DNA of 64,000 bases from assembly GCF_014202905.1 (NCBI RefSeq), contig NZ_JACHHY010000005.1:1-64000 (forward strand). Direction: 5' to 3'. Under the pieces are notes generated by a model. The model ran no database searches and was not told where the DNA came from. It worked only from the letters and a program-made list of their open reading frames with translations. The DNA comes from Chitinivorax tropicus. GTDB taxonomy: Bacteria > Pseudomonadota > Gammaproteobacteria > Burkholderiales > SCOH01. Every line of letters begins with the position of its first letter. Within the stretch, counting starts at the first letter, position 1. This document shows, one piece after another, positions 36,673 through 46,633 of this stretch. The position numbers and the translations under genes are program-made.

Positions 36673-38154
36673 TCAGAACACGAAATCGACGGCCAGGCTG
36701 AACAGATTGATCTTCTTGCCTGGGTCGAAACCCACTTGATTGTTGTTCAGCGTATAGCCAGCCCCTTTGTTGTCGATTTTCAATTGATCCCACTGCATTT
36801 TGACATCCATGTTCTTCATCACATCCCAACGGACGCCCAATGTGATGTTTCGTTGCGCGGTGGAGCCGGCAAACAGCAATACATTGAGCCCTCCGTTCAA
36901 CAAGCCCAGTGATTGGTTGATCTGCGGAACCCCGCCATTCACCTGATCAATACCCGCTTGCAAGGCGGCCAGCTGCGGAATGGCAGGCAGGTTGCTGATG
37001 GCTGGGGCGCTGATCGGGCTGGCACCGTTGGAGGTGAGCTCGCTATCGGTCTTGATCCGAGAGTAGGTGGCATAAGGGGTGAATTTACCGACCCGCACGC
37101 CGCCGGACAGGTACCACGCAGTGGTATCCGCGACCAGGGAATCATTGGTGCGCTTGGTGTATTCAGCCTGGATGAACCAGCCACCTGGGTCGTAAAGCGC
37201 GCCAAAGCCCACAAAGGAGGCGGGTACGTTGTCCGCTTCATAGCGCTCGACGATGCTGCGCACGGACTGAGCTGTGGCTGTCGCATCAGCGGCTGCAGCC
37301 GCTGCGCTGGTGGCGGTGTTGCTCAGGGCTGTCAATATCGGGGCTGGCAGCGGCTGCTGACCGGCTGACTGTGCACCAGCGGCAACCTGTGCGGCGCCTG
37401 CGGCGAGTTTATCCACACCATTGGCCAGTGCGCGATAACTGTTGAAAAACGTGTTGGTGGCAGGGCCTTGGTAGGTGAAGCGAGTACGGACATAGCCCGC
37501 ACGCAAGGTCAGAGAGCCGATTTCAGAGGTGACATTCAAGCCAAGTGTCCTCCGGCCCTCGGACTCGTTCATGCCCGCCGAGGTAGGAATTTTATTCTTG
37601 GTGCGACCGCCATAGGCCTGGAAGGTGGTGGAAACGTCGCCAGTATTGAGCCGATACACTGCATCTGCACCATCGAGATGTGAGAATGGCACCTGGAAAT
37701 AGACCTCTGTCGGCGGGCGGACCCACGGGTTGGCATAGCCGACCTTCCGGTAATCCGACACCATATAGACGGGCAAGGCCATCCTGCCCGCGTGGAATGC
37801 AAGATCAGATGTGGCCTGGATCTTGGCATTGGCCCACTCCAGCGTGGGTTTGAAGGTCTTATCATAACGTCGCTCAGAGATCACCTGGATGGTGCCCGAC
37901 AGTATGTCATTTGCCTTCATGTCCGCTTGCAAGCCCAGCTTGCTGTCCACGCCGAAATCGTATTTGTGCGAGTAGCCCGCACCATTGGGCTGGTTCAGCC
38001 CGGTGCGGTAATCAGCCAGGTCGGTACTGGAGTGCACAACGCCCACTGTGCCAAACCCTCGTAACTTGAAGGCGTCACTGCCATCCGCCCATACCTGGCT
38101 GGTCAAGGCTACCAGCGCAGATCCGACCGCAGCTACCATCAGGCGCTGTTTCAT
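36673..38154 (-). CDS. Outer-membrane porin-like protein with two Ala/Gly-rich inserts
   Basis: The 493-residue protein has a signal peptide (1-23, ending V-W-A), many alternating beta strands and a terminal F-V-F, typical of trimeric or monomeric porins. Two unusual inserts replace short loops: residues about 241-310, with K-L-A-A-G-A-A-Q-V-A-A-G-A-Q and a run of six Ala, and about 376-430, rich in Pro, Ala, Leu and Gly. Such heptad-like stretches suggest helices, unusual in a porin loop. CAGGAGG precedes ATG 38154. It lies between a chemoreceptor and a small binding protein. Confidence 0.75.
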   Translation of the reverse strand: MKQRLMVAAVGSALVALTSQVWADGSDAFKLRGFGTVGVVHSSTDLADYRTGLNQPNGAGYSHKYDFGVDSKLGLQADMKANDILSGTIQVISERRYDKTFKPTLEWANAKIQATSDLAFHAGRMALPVYMVSDYRKVGYANPWVRPPTEVYFQVPFSHLDGADAVYRLNTGDVSTTFQAYGGRTKNKIPTSAGMNESEGRRTLGLNVTSEIGSLTLRAGYVRTRFTYQGPATNTFFNSYRALANGVDKLAAGAAQVAAGAQSAGQQPLPAPILTALSNTATSAAAAAADATATAQSVRSIVERYEADNVPASFVGFGALYDPGGWFIQAEYTKRTNDSLVADTTAWYLSGGVRVGKFTPYATYSRIKTDSELTSNGASPISAPAISNLPAIPQLAALQAGIDQVNGGVPQINQSLGLLNGGLNVLLFAGSTAQRNITLGVRWDVMKNMDVKMQWDQLKIDNKGAGYTLNNNQVGFDPGKKINLFSLAVDFVF

Positions 38155-38240
38155 ATCTTGTCCTCCTGAAGCTGTTTTGAATATGCCCGACTGCCCGACG
38201 ACCGATGGGCGGGTCAAGACAACGGTTTTGCCAACAGAAC

Positions 38241-39851
38241 CTAGGTTTTGAAATGCCCCGAAACCTCACGCAGATTTTCAGTGAGTTGCTTGATGGTGCT
38301 GCTGATCTTTGCCAGCTTCTTGCCCTGATCCTCCGTCGCAGCCGAGATCCGATGCAGATCGTCCATTTGCGTGCCGATCTGCCCCGACGCCTGCTGTTGT
38401 TGATCAGTTGCCTGGGCAATGGTCTGATTCATCCGGCTGATGGTGCCGACCTTGTCTGAGATTTCCTGCAAGGTCTGTCCTGATCCGGTCACTTGCTCCA
38501 CGGTGGCTTCCGCTTCGCGTTGGCTGGCCAGGATCACGTCAACGACCGATGCGGTCGTGGCCTGCAGTTGCGATACGATTTCAAAGATCTGGCTGGTGGA
38601 GTCACGGGTGCGGGCGGCCATGCTGCGCACTTCATCCGCCACCACGGCAAAGCCACGCCCATGTTCACCGGCCCGTGCGGCCTCGATGGCGGCATTGAGG
38701 GCCAGCAGATTGGTTTGCGACGAGATCCCCTTGATGACATCGACCACCACATTGATCTGCTGGCTATCTGATTCCAGCTTCTTCAGTGTTGTCGAGGCTT
38801 CATTGACCTGCTGTGCCAGCTCGTTGATACGGGTGATGGTGGTGCGGATGTTGGTGAGCCCATTCGCCGCCGAGGCGTTGGCCACAGCTGCCGCATCAGA
38901 TGCAGATGCCGCGCTGATTGCCACGCTGTCGATCTGCTGGGCAATGCCCTCGACTTGTGCCGCCACCCGCCCGATCACCTGTTTCTCGGTGGTGATGCTG
39001 CTGTCGGTGTTGCTGGCGATCAGGCTCATCTCGTCTGTGGTTTCGCTCAATGCGTTGACCGATTCGACAACGTGACGGATATCGCCATGTAGTCGTTCGA
39101 TGAACGTGTTGAACCATTTCACCAATTCACCGATTTCATCGCGGGTATATTGGCGGATACGCAAAGTCAGATCACCCTCGCCCTGGGCGATGTCACGCAG
39201 CGATCGCACCACCAGATCGACGTTCCGCTTGATCGAGAAGGACACCACCAGGCTGAACAACACGCCGCCCCCAATGGCGGCCAGGGCGCCGATCACCCCA
39301 ACGAACAGCGCTCGCTGTTGTGATGCTGTGGTTTCCTCGACTGTCTCGGTGAAACGCTTATAACTGGTATCGCGGAAGGCGGTCAGGTGGGTTCGATAGG
39401 TGGTGAGCAGGTCGCCCATGCTCTTGATGGCGGCTGGATCGGGGGCCTGTCCCGCCAGCATGCCGGCAGAGAGCTTCGCGGCTGCATCGTAGTAGGCATT
39501 GAACTCCGACACCAATTTATCTGGCTCGTTTCCGGCCATCGTATCGGCCTGCTTGATCTTGTCGAGATTGGCACGCACTCGCTTCGCCTGCTCGTCCACC
39601 GCCTGCAATGCTTCTTTTTCGCCCGCCGCCACAGCGGAGTTCAGCGAGCCGATGATGTTGTCGAGCAGGGCCACATTGTTGTTGGCCGCCTCCAGTGTTG
39701 GAAACAGATCGTTCTGGATGATTTTGAGCCGGTGTGTGTTGGCGCTGGAGACCGAAAAGTTATAGGCGACATAGATGACGAGGAAAACAGCGGCAATGGA
39801 TTGGGAGAGCAGTATCTTCTGACGCAGTGACAGTACTGAAAGTAACTTCAT
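38241..39851 (-). CDS. Methyl-accepting chemotaxis protein
   Basis: The 536-residue chemoreceptor has membrane segments near 12-32 and 188-212, a four-helix periplasmic sensor between them, HAMP (about 213-265), and the signalling hairpin tip [17 protein letters not shown] (about 400-416). The C-terminus lacks the N-W-E-T-F receptor pentapeptide. The ligand is unknown. The gene starts an apparent operon with a porin (86-bp gap) and a PstS-like protein, which suggests it senses what the two envelope proteins import or bind; this is inference. Confidence 0.93.
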   Translation of the reverse strand: MKLLSVLSLRQKILLSQSIAAVFLVIYVAYNFSVSSANTHRLKIIQNDLFPTLEAANNNVALLDNIIGSLNSAVAAGEKEALQAVDEQAKRVRANLDKIKQADTMAGNEPDKLVSEFNAYYDAAAKLSAGMLAGQAPDPAAIKSMGDLLTTYRTHLTAFRDTSYKRFTETVEETTASQQRALFVGVIGALAAIGGGVLFSLVVSFSIKRNVDLVVRSLRDIAQGEGDLTLRIRQYTRDEIGELVKWFNTFIERLHGDIRHVVESVNALSETTDEMSLIASNTDSSITTEKQVIGRVAAQVEGIAQQIDSVAISAASASDAAAVANASAANGLTNIRTTITRINELAQQVNEASTTLKKLESDSQQINVVVDVIKGISSQTNLLALNAAIEAARAGEHGRGFAVVADEVRSMAARTRDSTSQIFEIVSQLQATTASVVDVILASQREAEATVEQVTGSGQTLQEISDKVGTISRMNQTIAQATDQQQQASGQIGTQMDDLHRISAATEDQGKKLAKISSTIKQLTENLREVSGHFKT

Positions 39852-40089
39852 CGTTGTGTTCCGGTCGAGGTGGGACGGTCAAGTTGAGCTGCCAGTTACT
39901 TTTATAGTCTGTTGTTGGGGCCATGCGCTAATTCTATGTAGGCATTGGGCGCGGTCTGGTCAAGTAAATTACTGAGTAATAACATTAATCCAATCTGATT
40001 TAGATATATGTTGAAACAAAAGTCTGATATAGGCATACTGCATGGTAGGTTAATGCCATTCTGGTTGGTATGTTATATGGCGGCTCTCG

Positions 40090-40875
40090 ATGCATAATGG
40101 TAATTCATTGAAATTTATTGACATTCTCAGGGATCTTGCTGAGGAGAAGGGCGTTGAGCAGGTCAGCTATGGCGACGTGGCAGGCCGCGCTGGCGTGCCT
40201 TGGCAAACCGTCAAGCGACATCTAGGGGCTCGCGAACATTTTGCCGAACTGTTGAACAATCAGGCTGAGCAACCCAACCCGGACGCACGTGTTCGTATAT
40301 TGCATGCCGCCGCCAAAGTGTTTGCGGAAAAAGGCTATGAAGCAGCTTCCCTGGACTTGGTCGCTGCTGCGGCAGGCCTGACAAAAGGCGCAATATATTG
40401 GCATTTCCGCAACAAAGCGGATTTATTCTTTGCGTTATTGGACAGCCGCTTCCGGTCATCGGTGGATGGTTTGCCACATCAGGTCGAGCAGGCTTTGCAA
40501 CACACCGAGCCACGGCAGGGGTTGACCTCTCTGGTCTCCAATCAATGGCGCAATGGGATGACCGATCCGATGTGGCCCGCACTGTTCCTTGAGTTCGTGG
40601 GCCAGATCCGAGATGAGCAGGTTCGCCAACACATTGCGAAGACCTATGACGAGACTTATTCGCTGTCCAGCAAATTGCTGCCTGTGTTGAAAAAGGGCGG
40701 GCTGGCGGCCAAGGATGTTGACGACCAGGCCATGGGCGTCATGTGGACTGCGCTGTTTGACGGCTTGATGATCGCCAAATTGGTGCAACGGGATACGCTG
40801 GATGTGGAGCGGTTGCTGCCCATCATTGTCGATCTGATCTGGCGTGGCATTGGCCCGAAGGCTGATGTCGATTGA
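40090..40875 (+). CDS. TetR-family regulator with a second N-terminal HTH-like segment
   Basis: The 261-residue protein has a normal TetR HTH at about 66-112 (R-I-L-H-A-A-A-K-V-F-A-E-K-G-Y, L-T-K-G-A-I-Y-W-H-F-R-N-K-A-D-L) and a helical effector domain resembling AcrR/TtgR regulators. Before it, residues 8-55 form a second HTH-like unit (I-L-R-D-L-A-E-E-K-G, V-A-G-R-A-G-V-P-W-Q-T-V-K-R-H-L), unlike standard TetR proteins of about 200-220 residues. It lies 109 bp before an RND pump operon in the same direction and probably represses it. Binding site not identified. Confidence 0.85.
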   Translation: MHNGNSLKFIDILRDLAEEKGVEQVSYGDVAGRAGVPWQTVKRHLGAREHFAELLNNQAEQPNPDARVRILHAAAKVFAEKGYEAASLDLVAAAAGLTKGAIYWHFRNKADLFFALLDSRFRSSVDGLPHQVEQALQHTEPRQGLTSLVSNQWRNGMTDPMWPALFLEFVGQIRDEQVRQHIAKTYDETYSLSSKLLPVLKKGGLAAKDVDDQAMGVMWTALFDGLMIAKLVQRDTLDVERLLPIIVDLIWRGIGPKADVD

Positions 40876-40984
40876 CAGATCGACAAAAAGATTTCCATTT
40901 GAAAAAGAGAGAGCTGAGCAAGGCATCGCAAAGCTGGCATTCGACCGGCTGCCGCTGTTTTGCCGACCTAGCTAGGAGCACAAG

Positions 40985-42139
40985 GTGAATATGAAACGTT
41001 CTGCAAAAATAGGCATGCTGATCGTCCTTGCACTCGGTATCGGGGTGGGGGCAAAGGTGATGAATGGCGACAAGGACAAAGACAAGGCTCAGGCCGTTGC
41101 CGAGGACAAGAAGAAGGGCAAGCCTCAGCCGATTGCGCTGCTGGAGCTGGCAGAGGCGGATCTGTTCCGCATCCAGGTCGGGGAGTTCCGCCGCACGCTG
41201 GTCTTGACCGGCAACCTGAAGCCGATTTCGGAAACCATCGTCAATGCCAAACAAAGTGGCCCGATTGCCAGTGTGCTGGTGCGGGAAGGTGATGCGGTCA
41301 AACAAGGGCAGCTGCTTGCCATCATGGATGACGCTGAGGTACGCCAACGCCTGAATGAGCGCCAGGCCCAGCTGGAGAGCTTCAAGGCAGAGGCCGCCTA
41401 TGCCGAGCGCAATCGTGAGCAGAATCGAGAGCTGATGAAGCAGGCATTCATCTCGCAAGAGGCATTCAACCGTATCGACAGCGACAGTACTGTCAAGCAG
41501 GCGCAATTGAAGGCACAGATTGCGCAGCTGGAGCTGGCCCGTAAATCCATGCGTGATACCAAGATCGTATCACCGATCCAAGGCTTTGTTGCTACCCGTG
41601 ATGTCAACCCTGGCCAGGATGTTGCGCCCGGTGCCAAGCTGTTCAGCATCATTGATCTCTCGCAGCTGGAATATGTCGCGCAGGTACCGGCTTCCGATAT
41701 CGCATCGGTGTCAGTCGGCCAGACTGTCCGTTTGCATGTGGATGGCTATAGTGGCCGTGAATTCCTCGGCAAAGTCGAGCGGATCAACCCGGCAGCTCAG
41801 CAAGGCACCCGCAGCATCGCGGTCTACATCCGCATCGACAATACCGATAATGCGCTACGGACTGGGCTGTTCGCCAGCGGCGAATTACAGCTCGATACGC
41901 AGGACAAGGCCATTGCGGTGCCGGATGCGGCTGTGGTGCTCGACAAGGGGCAGCGCTACATCTGGGTTCTGCGTCAGAACAAACTCGACAAGGCACACGT
42001 CGAGGTGGGGGCACGTGACCCCCGCACCGGCAAAGTGGAAGTCCGTAAGGGCTTGATGGCCGGGGATGCCGTGGTGCTGGCCCAGCTGGCCGATGAGGCC
42101 CGGGGCGCTTCGGTGAAAATGGCCACCGCCAAGCCTTGA
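40985..42139 (+). CDS. RND efflux periplasmic adaptor (membrane fusion protein)
   Basis: The 384-residue HlyD-fold adaptor has an N-terminal membrane segment without a lipobox cysteine, a lysine/aspartate-rich stretch, lipoyl halves (V-N-A-K-Q-S-G-P-I-A-S-V-L-V-R-E-G-D-A-V and I-V-S-P-I-Q-G-F-V-A-T), a coiled-coil hairpin between them and a beta-barrel domain. GTG 40985 has AGGAG six bases upstream; ATG 40991 is in frame. It feeds the inner-membrane pump encoded 15 bp later. Confidence 0.88.
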   Translation: MNMKRSAKIGMLIVLALGIGVGAKVMNGDKDKDKAQAVAEDKKKGKPQPIALLELAEADLFRIQVGEFRRTLVLTGNLKPISETIVNAKQSGPIASVLVREGDAVKQGQLLAIMDDAEVRQRLNERQAQLESFKAEAAYAERNREQNRELMKQAFISQEAFNRIDSDSTVKQAQLKAQIAQLELARKSMRDTKIVSPIQGFVATRDVNPGQDVAPGAKLFSIIDLSQLEYVAQVPASDIASVSVGQTVRLHVDGYSGREFLGKVERINPAAQQGTRSIAVYIRIDNTDNALRTGLFASGELQLDTQDKAIAVPDAAVVLDKGQRYIWVLRQNKLDKAHVEVGARDPRTGKVEVRKGLMAGDAVVLAQLADEARGASVKMATAKP

Positions 42140-42154
42140 GTAAAGGATGACATC

Positions 42155-45100
42155 ATGTGGTTAACCAGAATCAGTGTGCGGAACCCGGTTTTCGCCACCA
42201 TGTTGATGGTGGCATTGGCGGTGTTGGGCATCATTGCGTATTTCCAGTTGCGGATTGAAAACTTGCCAGATGTGTCAGTGCCAACCGTGATCGTCACCGC
42301 AGATTACCCCGGCGCGGCGCCCGAAATCGTCGAGAGCGATGTCGTCCGTCCGTTGGAGGAGGCGATCAATGGCATCTCCGGCATCAAATTGCTGCGGGGT
42401 CGGGCATTTGAAGGGTATGCCTTCGCGGTGGTCGAGTTCCAATTGGAAACCGATCCGCAGTGGGCGATCCAGCAGGTGCGCGAGAAGGTGGATCAGGTCC
42501 GGAATACGCTGAAGAAAGAGGTCAAGGAGCCCAAGGTCGAATTGGCGCAGGCGGATGACATGCCGGTCGTATCCTTGTCGGTCACCTCGCCAGTCAGGTC
42601 GCATCGCGAGTTGACGCAGATCGCGGACCGGATTGTGTCCAAGCGGCTGAAGTCGTTGCCCGGCGCGGGCAAGGTGGAGGTCATCGGTGGCGTGGATCGG
42701 CAGATCCGTATTCTGCTGCAGCCAGACAGCATGAAGGCTTTGGGTGTCAGCGTCGAGGATGTCATCAATACCATCCGTCAGGAAAACGTCGAATTCCCGC
42801 TGGGCACCGTCACGGTGGGTACGGGGGACAAACTGGTACAGATCCGTGGCCGGTTGAAAGATGCGCCTGCGTTTGGTCGGTTGATCGTTGTCAATCGCGG
42901 GGGCTCGGTGGTGCGGTTGGAGCAGGTCGCCACGGTGGTGGACAGCCAGAAGGAACTGGAGTCGATCGCCTATGTCAATGGCCGGAAGGCGGTATCGGTC
43001 GATGTCAGGAAGGCAACCGGTGCCAATATCGTTGAGCTGGTGGACCGCGTCCGTAAGGAGATGGATGCCCTGCACGCCATCTTGCCGCCAGATGTCAAAT
43101 TGCAGGTGCTTTCGGACAACACGGAAGGCATCAAGCTGATGCTGGAAGATGTGAAACGCACACTGCTGGAAGGCGCGTTGCTGACCATCATCATTGTGTT
43201 GTTGTTCCTCGGCTCATGGCGCAGCACTGTCATCACCGGCCTGACCCTGCCCGTGTCGCTGGTTGGCACATTCTTCGCGTTGCAGCTGTTCGGTTTCACC
43301 ATCAACCAGCTGACCATGATCGCCATGTCATTGTGTATCGGTCTGTTGATCGACGATGCCATCGTGGTGCGTGAAAACATCTCCCGGCATGCAGCCATGG
43401 GCAAGGGGCGGATACAGGCCGCGCTGGATGGCACCAACGAGATCGGGATGGCGGTGGTCGGTACGACCTTGACCATTGTGGCGGTGTTTTTGCCGGTTGC
43501 CTTCATGGGTGGGATCATCGGCAAATTCTTCTTCCAGTTTGGGGTGGCGGTGTCGGCTGCCGTGCTCATCTCCATGCTGGTCAGCTTCACGCTCGACCCA
43601 ATGCTGTCCAGCGTCTGGGCCGACCCACATAGCCACGGCAAAGCCATGCGTGGGCCGGTGGGCTGGCTGCTGAGCTGGTTTGACCGAAAGATGGACGCGC
43701 TGGCCGAGACTTATGCCAGCATGATCCGCTGGGCTTTGCGCAAGCGTAAAACCACACTGGCCTTGGCCATGGCCAGCTTCGTCGCGGCATTTGTCATTCT
43801 TGGTAAGGTCGGCGGGGAGTTTGTGCCGGATTCCGACTTTGATTTCGTACAGATGCAGATCGAAACCCCGATCGGCTCCTCGCTGGATTACACCGGTGCC
43901 AAGGCCAAGCAGGCATCGGATGCCATCATGACCTTTCCAGAGGTGAAGCAAGCCTATGTCGCGGTGGCGCAGGATTCCGCCAAGAACCAGGCCAATCTGT
44001 TCATCAATTTGACATCGCGCAAGGAACGCAAGCGGGATCACAAGGAGATGCGTCGGTTGTTCCGTGAGCGCTTGCAGCAGATCGGTGGTATCAAGGTGTC
44101 TGGTGGGGACTCCAATATGCCCATCATCTTGAGTATCCAAGGGGGGGATCTGGACGAACTGAAGCGCTTGTCCGAACAGGTCATGGCGATGCTGAAGGCG
44201 ATTCCCGGCGCGGTGGATGTCAAGTCGAGCATGGAAGAGAAGAAACCAGCACTGTTGGTGGATATCAACCGTGATCAGGCGCAGGATCTGGGGCTGAATG
44301 CCGCACAGATCGGCACTGTGCTACGCCCCTTGCTGGCTGGGCAGGCGATCAGCACCTGGCTGGGCCCGGATGGTGAGAATCACGACGTGAACGTCAAGAT
44401 CCCAGACCACCTGCGTGCCTCGCTGGATGATCTGGGGCGCTTGCCGATCGCCAGTCGTGGCAATCCGGAACAGCCTTGGATGATCGAGCTGGGCCAAGTG
44501 GCCAAGCTGCGTGAAGGCACCTCACAAAGCCAGATCAAGCGCTCCAACCAGTCGCGTGAAGTGACTATCGTGGCCGGGGTGGAAGGGCGGCCTCTGGGTG
44601 ATGTGGTGACGGAGATGAATAAAGGTATCGACAAGATCAAGTGGCCGGTTGGCTATAAGATCGAGACGCGTGGCGGTGCGCAGGATATGCAGGAATCCGC
44701 TCATCACGCCGGCAAGGCGATGTTGATGGCGATCATGTTCATCTATGCCATTCTGGCCACCCAGTTCCGTAGCTTCCTGCAACCATTGGCCATCATGTCA
44801 TCTCTACCGCTGGCCTTGATCGGCGTGGCGCTGGGGTTGTTCCTCACCAACAGCACGTTGAATGTGATGTCGATGATTGGGATCATCATGCTGATGGGGC
44901 TGGTGACCAAGAATGCCATTCTGCTGATCGATTTCACCAAGCAATCGATGGAGGAGGGCATGAACAGAGCGGAGGCGATAGTCGAGGCTGGGCGTATCCG
45001 TCTGCGTCCAATCTTGATGACCACTGCCGCCATGGTGTTGGGCATGATGCCGGTGGCAACCAGCAAGGACATGGGCGAGGGGTATGCTTCGATGGCCAAC

Positions 45101-45256
45101 GCCGTGATCGGTGGGGTGATCACCTCAACTTTGCTGACCTTGGTTGTGGTGCCGGTGGTCTTTACATATCTTGACTCCCTCGGCACCTGGGTCAAACGCA
45201 AATTGGTCAGCCCCGAGGAGATTCAATCCGCAGGTGAGGAAGTATGTTCGAAGTAA
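42155..45256 (+). CDS. RND-family multidrug efflux pump, HAE1 type
   Basis: The 1033-residue inner-membrane pump has the 12-helix layout with two large periplasmic loops. The proton relay is visible: G-L-L-I-D-D-A-I-V (AcrB Asp407/408 region) in helix 4 and M-G-L-V-T-K-N-A-I-L-L-I-D-F in helix 10. N-terminus R-N-P-V-F-A-T-M-L-M fits the family. It uses proton flow to expel drugs or lipids through a tripartite complex; no outer-membrane channel is in the window. Substrates unknown. The downstream gene overlaps its 3' end by 13 bp. Confidence 0.95.
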   Translation: MWLTRISVRNPVFATMLMVALAVLGIIAYFQLRIENLPDVSVPTVIVTADYPGAAPEIVESDVVRPLEEAINGISGIKLLRGRAFEGYAFAVVEFQLETDPQWAIQQVREKVDQVRNTLKKEVKEPKVELAQADDMPVVSLSVTSPVRSHRELTQIADRIVSKRLKSLPGAGKVEVIGGVDRQIRILLQPDSMKALGVSVEDVINTIRQENVEFPLGTVTVGTGDKLVQIRGRLKDAPAFGRLIVVNRGGSVVRLEQVATVVDSQKELESIAYVNGRKAVSVDVRKATGANIVELVDRVRKEMDALHAILPPDVKLQVLSDNTEGIKLMLEDVKRTLLEGALLTIIIVLLFLGSWRSTVITGLTLPVSLVGTFFALQLFGFTINQLTMIAMSLCIGLLIDDAIVVRENISRHAAMGKGRIQAALDGTNEIGMAVVGTTLTIVAVFLPVAFMGGIIGKFFFQFGVAVSAAVLISMLVSFTLDPMLSSVWADPHSHGKAMRGPVGWLLSWFDRKMDALAETYASMIRWALRKRKTTLALAMASFVAAFVILGKVGGEFVPDSDFDFVQMQIETPIGSSLDYTGAKAKQASDAIMTFPEVKQAYVAVAQDSAKNQANLFINLTSRKERKRDHKEMRRLFRERLQQIGGIKVSGGDSNMPIILSIQGGDLDELKRLSEQVMAMLKAIPGAVDVKSSMEEKKPALLVDINRDQAQDLGLNAAQIGTVLRPLLAGQAISTWLGPDGENHDVNVKIPDHLRASLDDLGRLPIASRGNPEQPWMIELGQVAKLREGTSQSQIKRSNQSREVTIVAGVEGRPLGDVVTEMNKGIDKIKWPVGYKIETRGGAQDMQESAHHAGKAMLMAIMFIYAILATQFRSFLQPLAIMSSLPLALIGVALGLFLTNSTLNVMSMIGIIMLMGLVTKNAILLIDFTKQSMEEGMNRAEAIVEAGRIRLRPILMTTAAMVLGMMPVATSKDMGEGYASMANAVIGGVITSTLLTLVVVPVVFTYLDSLGTWVKRKLVSPEEIQSAGEEVCSK

Positions 45257-45735
45257 TCACAACCCATGAAATCGATGCGGTTGACTATGACAGCCTGGCA
45301 TCGCAATTGACAGGTCTGCTGTCAGGCGAGCGTAACTTTGTGGCGAACAGTGCCCAGTTCTCGGCGTTCATCTACCAGGCCCTGCCAGTGCTGAATTGGG
45401 CAGGGTTCTATTTCTATGATGGACAAGAGCTGGTGCTGGGGCCATTTCAAGGTAAGGTGGCATGCGTTCGCATCCCACTGGGGCGCGGTGTGTGTGGTAC
45501 CAGCGCCCAGCAGCGCCAGACAATACGGGTGCCGGACGTGCATGCCTTTGACGGTCATATCGCATGTGATAGCGCATCCAACGCCGAAATCGTACTGCCC
45601 ATCATCAAAGATGGGCAGTTGGTGGGGGTGTTGGATATCGACAGCCCGTTGAAAGATCGCTTCAGCGAGCACGATCAAGCGGGGCTGGAAAGGCTGCTGG
45701 GCATCTATCTGGACGGAACTGATTTCCCGATGTGA
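45244..45735 (+). CDS. msrC: Free methionine-(R)-sulfoxide reductase (GAF domain)
   Basis: The 163-residue GAF protein matches fRMsr, which reduces free methionine-R-sulfoxide in the cytoplasm. The conserved N-W-A-G-F-Y-F-Y motif and the three redox cysteines are visible: Cys74 (V-A-C-V-R-I-P), Cys84 (G-V-C-G-T-S) and Cys108 (I-A-C-D-S). The D-I-D-S-P end is also present. It overlaps the RND pump gene by 13 bp, so its translation is coupled to the pump; an unusual pairing. A hairpin follows at 45768. Confidence 0.92.
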   Translation: MFEVITTHEIDAVDYDSLASQLTGLLSGERNFVANSAQFSAFIYQALPVLNWAGFYFYDGQELVLGPFQGKVACVRIPLGRGVCGTSAQQRQTIRVPDVHAFDGHIACDSASNAEIVLPIIKDGQLVGVLDIDSPLKDRFSEHDQAGLERLLGIYLDGTDFPM

Positions 45736-45767
45736 ACAACATCGGCAGTAGCCTGGCAACCAATGAA

Positions 45768-45797
45768 AAGGCGCGGCCTGAAAGCCGCGCCTTGATT
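45768..45797 (-). terminator. Bidirectional hairpin between msrC and pstB
   Basis: Stem AAGGCGCGGC / GCCGCGCCTT with six-base loop. The T-run is better on the minus strand (TTTTC), so it mainly ends the pst operon. Confidence 0.8.
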
Positions 45798-45832
45798 ACG
45801 TCTGGGGGGTGTTGCAACCGCTGCAATACGCC

Positions 45833-46606
45833 TCAGCCAAACTTACCGGTGATGTAATCTTCCGTTGCCTTCTTCTTCGGCTTGGTGAAGATCTCATTGG
45901 TATCGCCATACTCGATCAACTCACCCAGGTACATATACGCGGTGTAGTCAGATACACGAGCCGCCTGTTGCATATTGTGGGTCACGATCACGATGGTGTA
46001 ATCGTTCTTCAACTCGTGGATCAACTCTTCGATATGGGCGGTCGAGATCGGGTCCAGCGCAGAGGTCGGCTCGTCCAGCAGCAGAACTTCAGGCTTCACC
46101 GCAATCGCGCGGGCAATGCACAGCCGCTGCTGCTGGCCACCAGACAAGCCATTGCCGCTTTGCTTCAGCTTGTCTTTGACCTCATCCCACAGCGCGGCTT
46201 TCCGCAGGGCCCACTCAATACGGTCATCCATGTCGCTCTTGCTGAGCTTTTCATAGAGCTTCACGCCAAATGCAATATTGTCGTAGATCGACATCGGAAA
46301 GGGCGTGGGCTTTTGAAACACCATGCCGATCCGGGCGCGCAGCAAGTTCAGGTCTACACCCTTGTCCAGAATGTTCTGACCATGCAGCATGATCTCGCCC
46401 TCTGCCCGTAATTTGGGGTAAAGCTCATACATCCGGTTGAGGGTTCTCAACAAAGTGGATTTACCACAACCAGATGGGCCGATGAACGCGGTCACTCGTT
46501 GTGTTTCGATGTCGAGGTTGATGTTCTTCAGCGCATGGAAATTGCCGTAGTAGAAATTGAGATTCCGGATGGACAATTTCACGGTGCTGAGCGTTTGCTG
46601 GGTCAT
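45833..46606 (-). CDS. pstB: Phosphate ABC transporter ATP-binding protein
   Basis: PstB powers phosphate import. The 257-residue protein (same length as E. coli PstB from this start) has Walker A G-P-S-G-C-G-K-S, signature L-S-G-G-Q-Q-Q-R and Walker [16 protein letters not shown] 46606 is used; ATG 46624 and TTG 46633 are in frame. Last gene of pstSCAB. Confidence 0.96.
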   Translation of the reverse strand: MTQQTLSTVKLSIRNLNFYYGNFHALKNINLDIETQRVTAFIGPSGCGKSTLLRTLNRMYELYPKLRAEGEIMLHGQNILDKGVDLNLLRARIGMVFQKPTPFPMSIYDNIAFGVKLYEKLSKSDMDDRIEWALRKAALWDEVKDKLKQSGNGLSGGQQQRLCIARAIAVKPEVLLLDEPTSALDPISTAHIEELIHELKNDYTIVIVTHNMQQAARVSDYTAYMYLGELIEYGDTNEIFTKPKKKATEDYITGKFG

Positions 46607-46633
46607 GACGAATTCTCTACGCATGATGATCAA

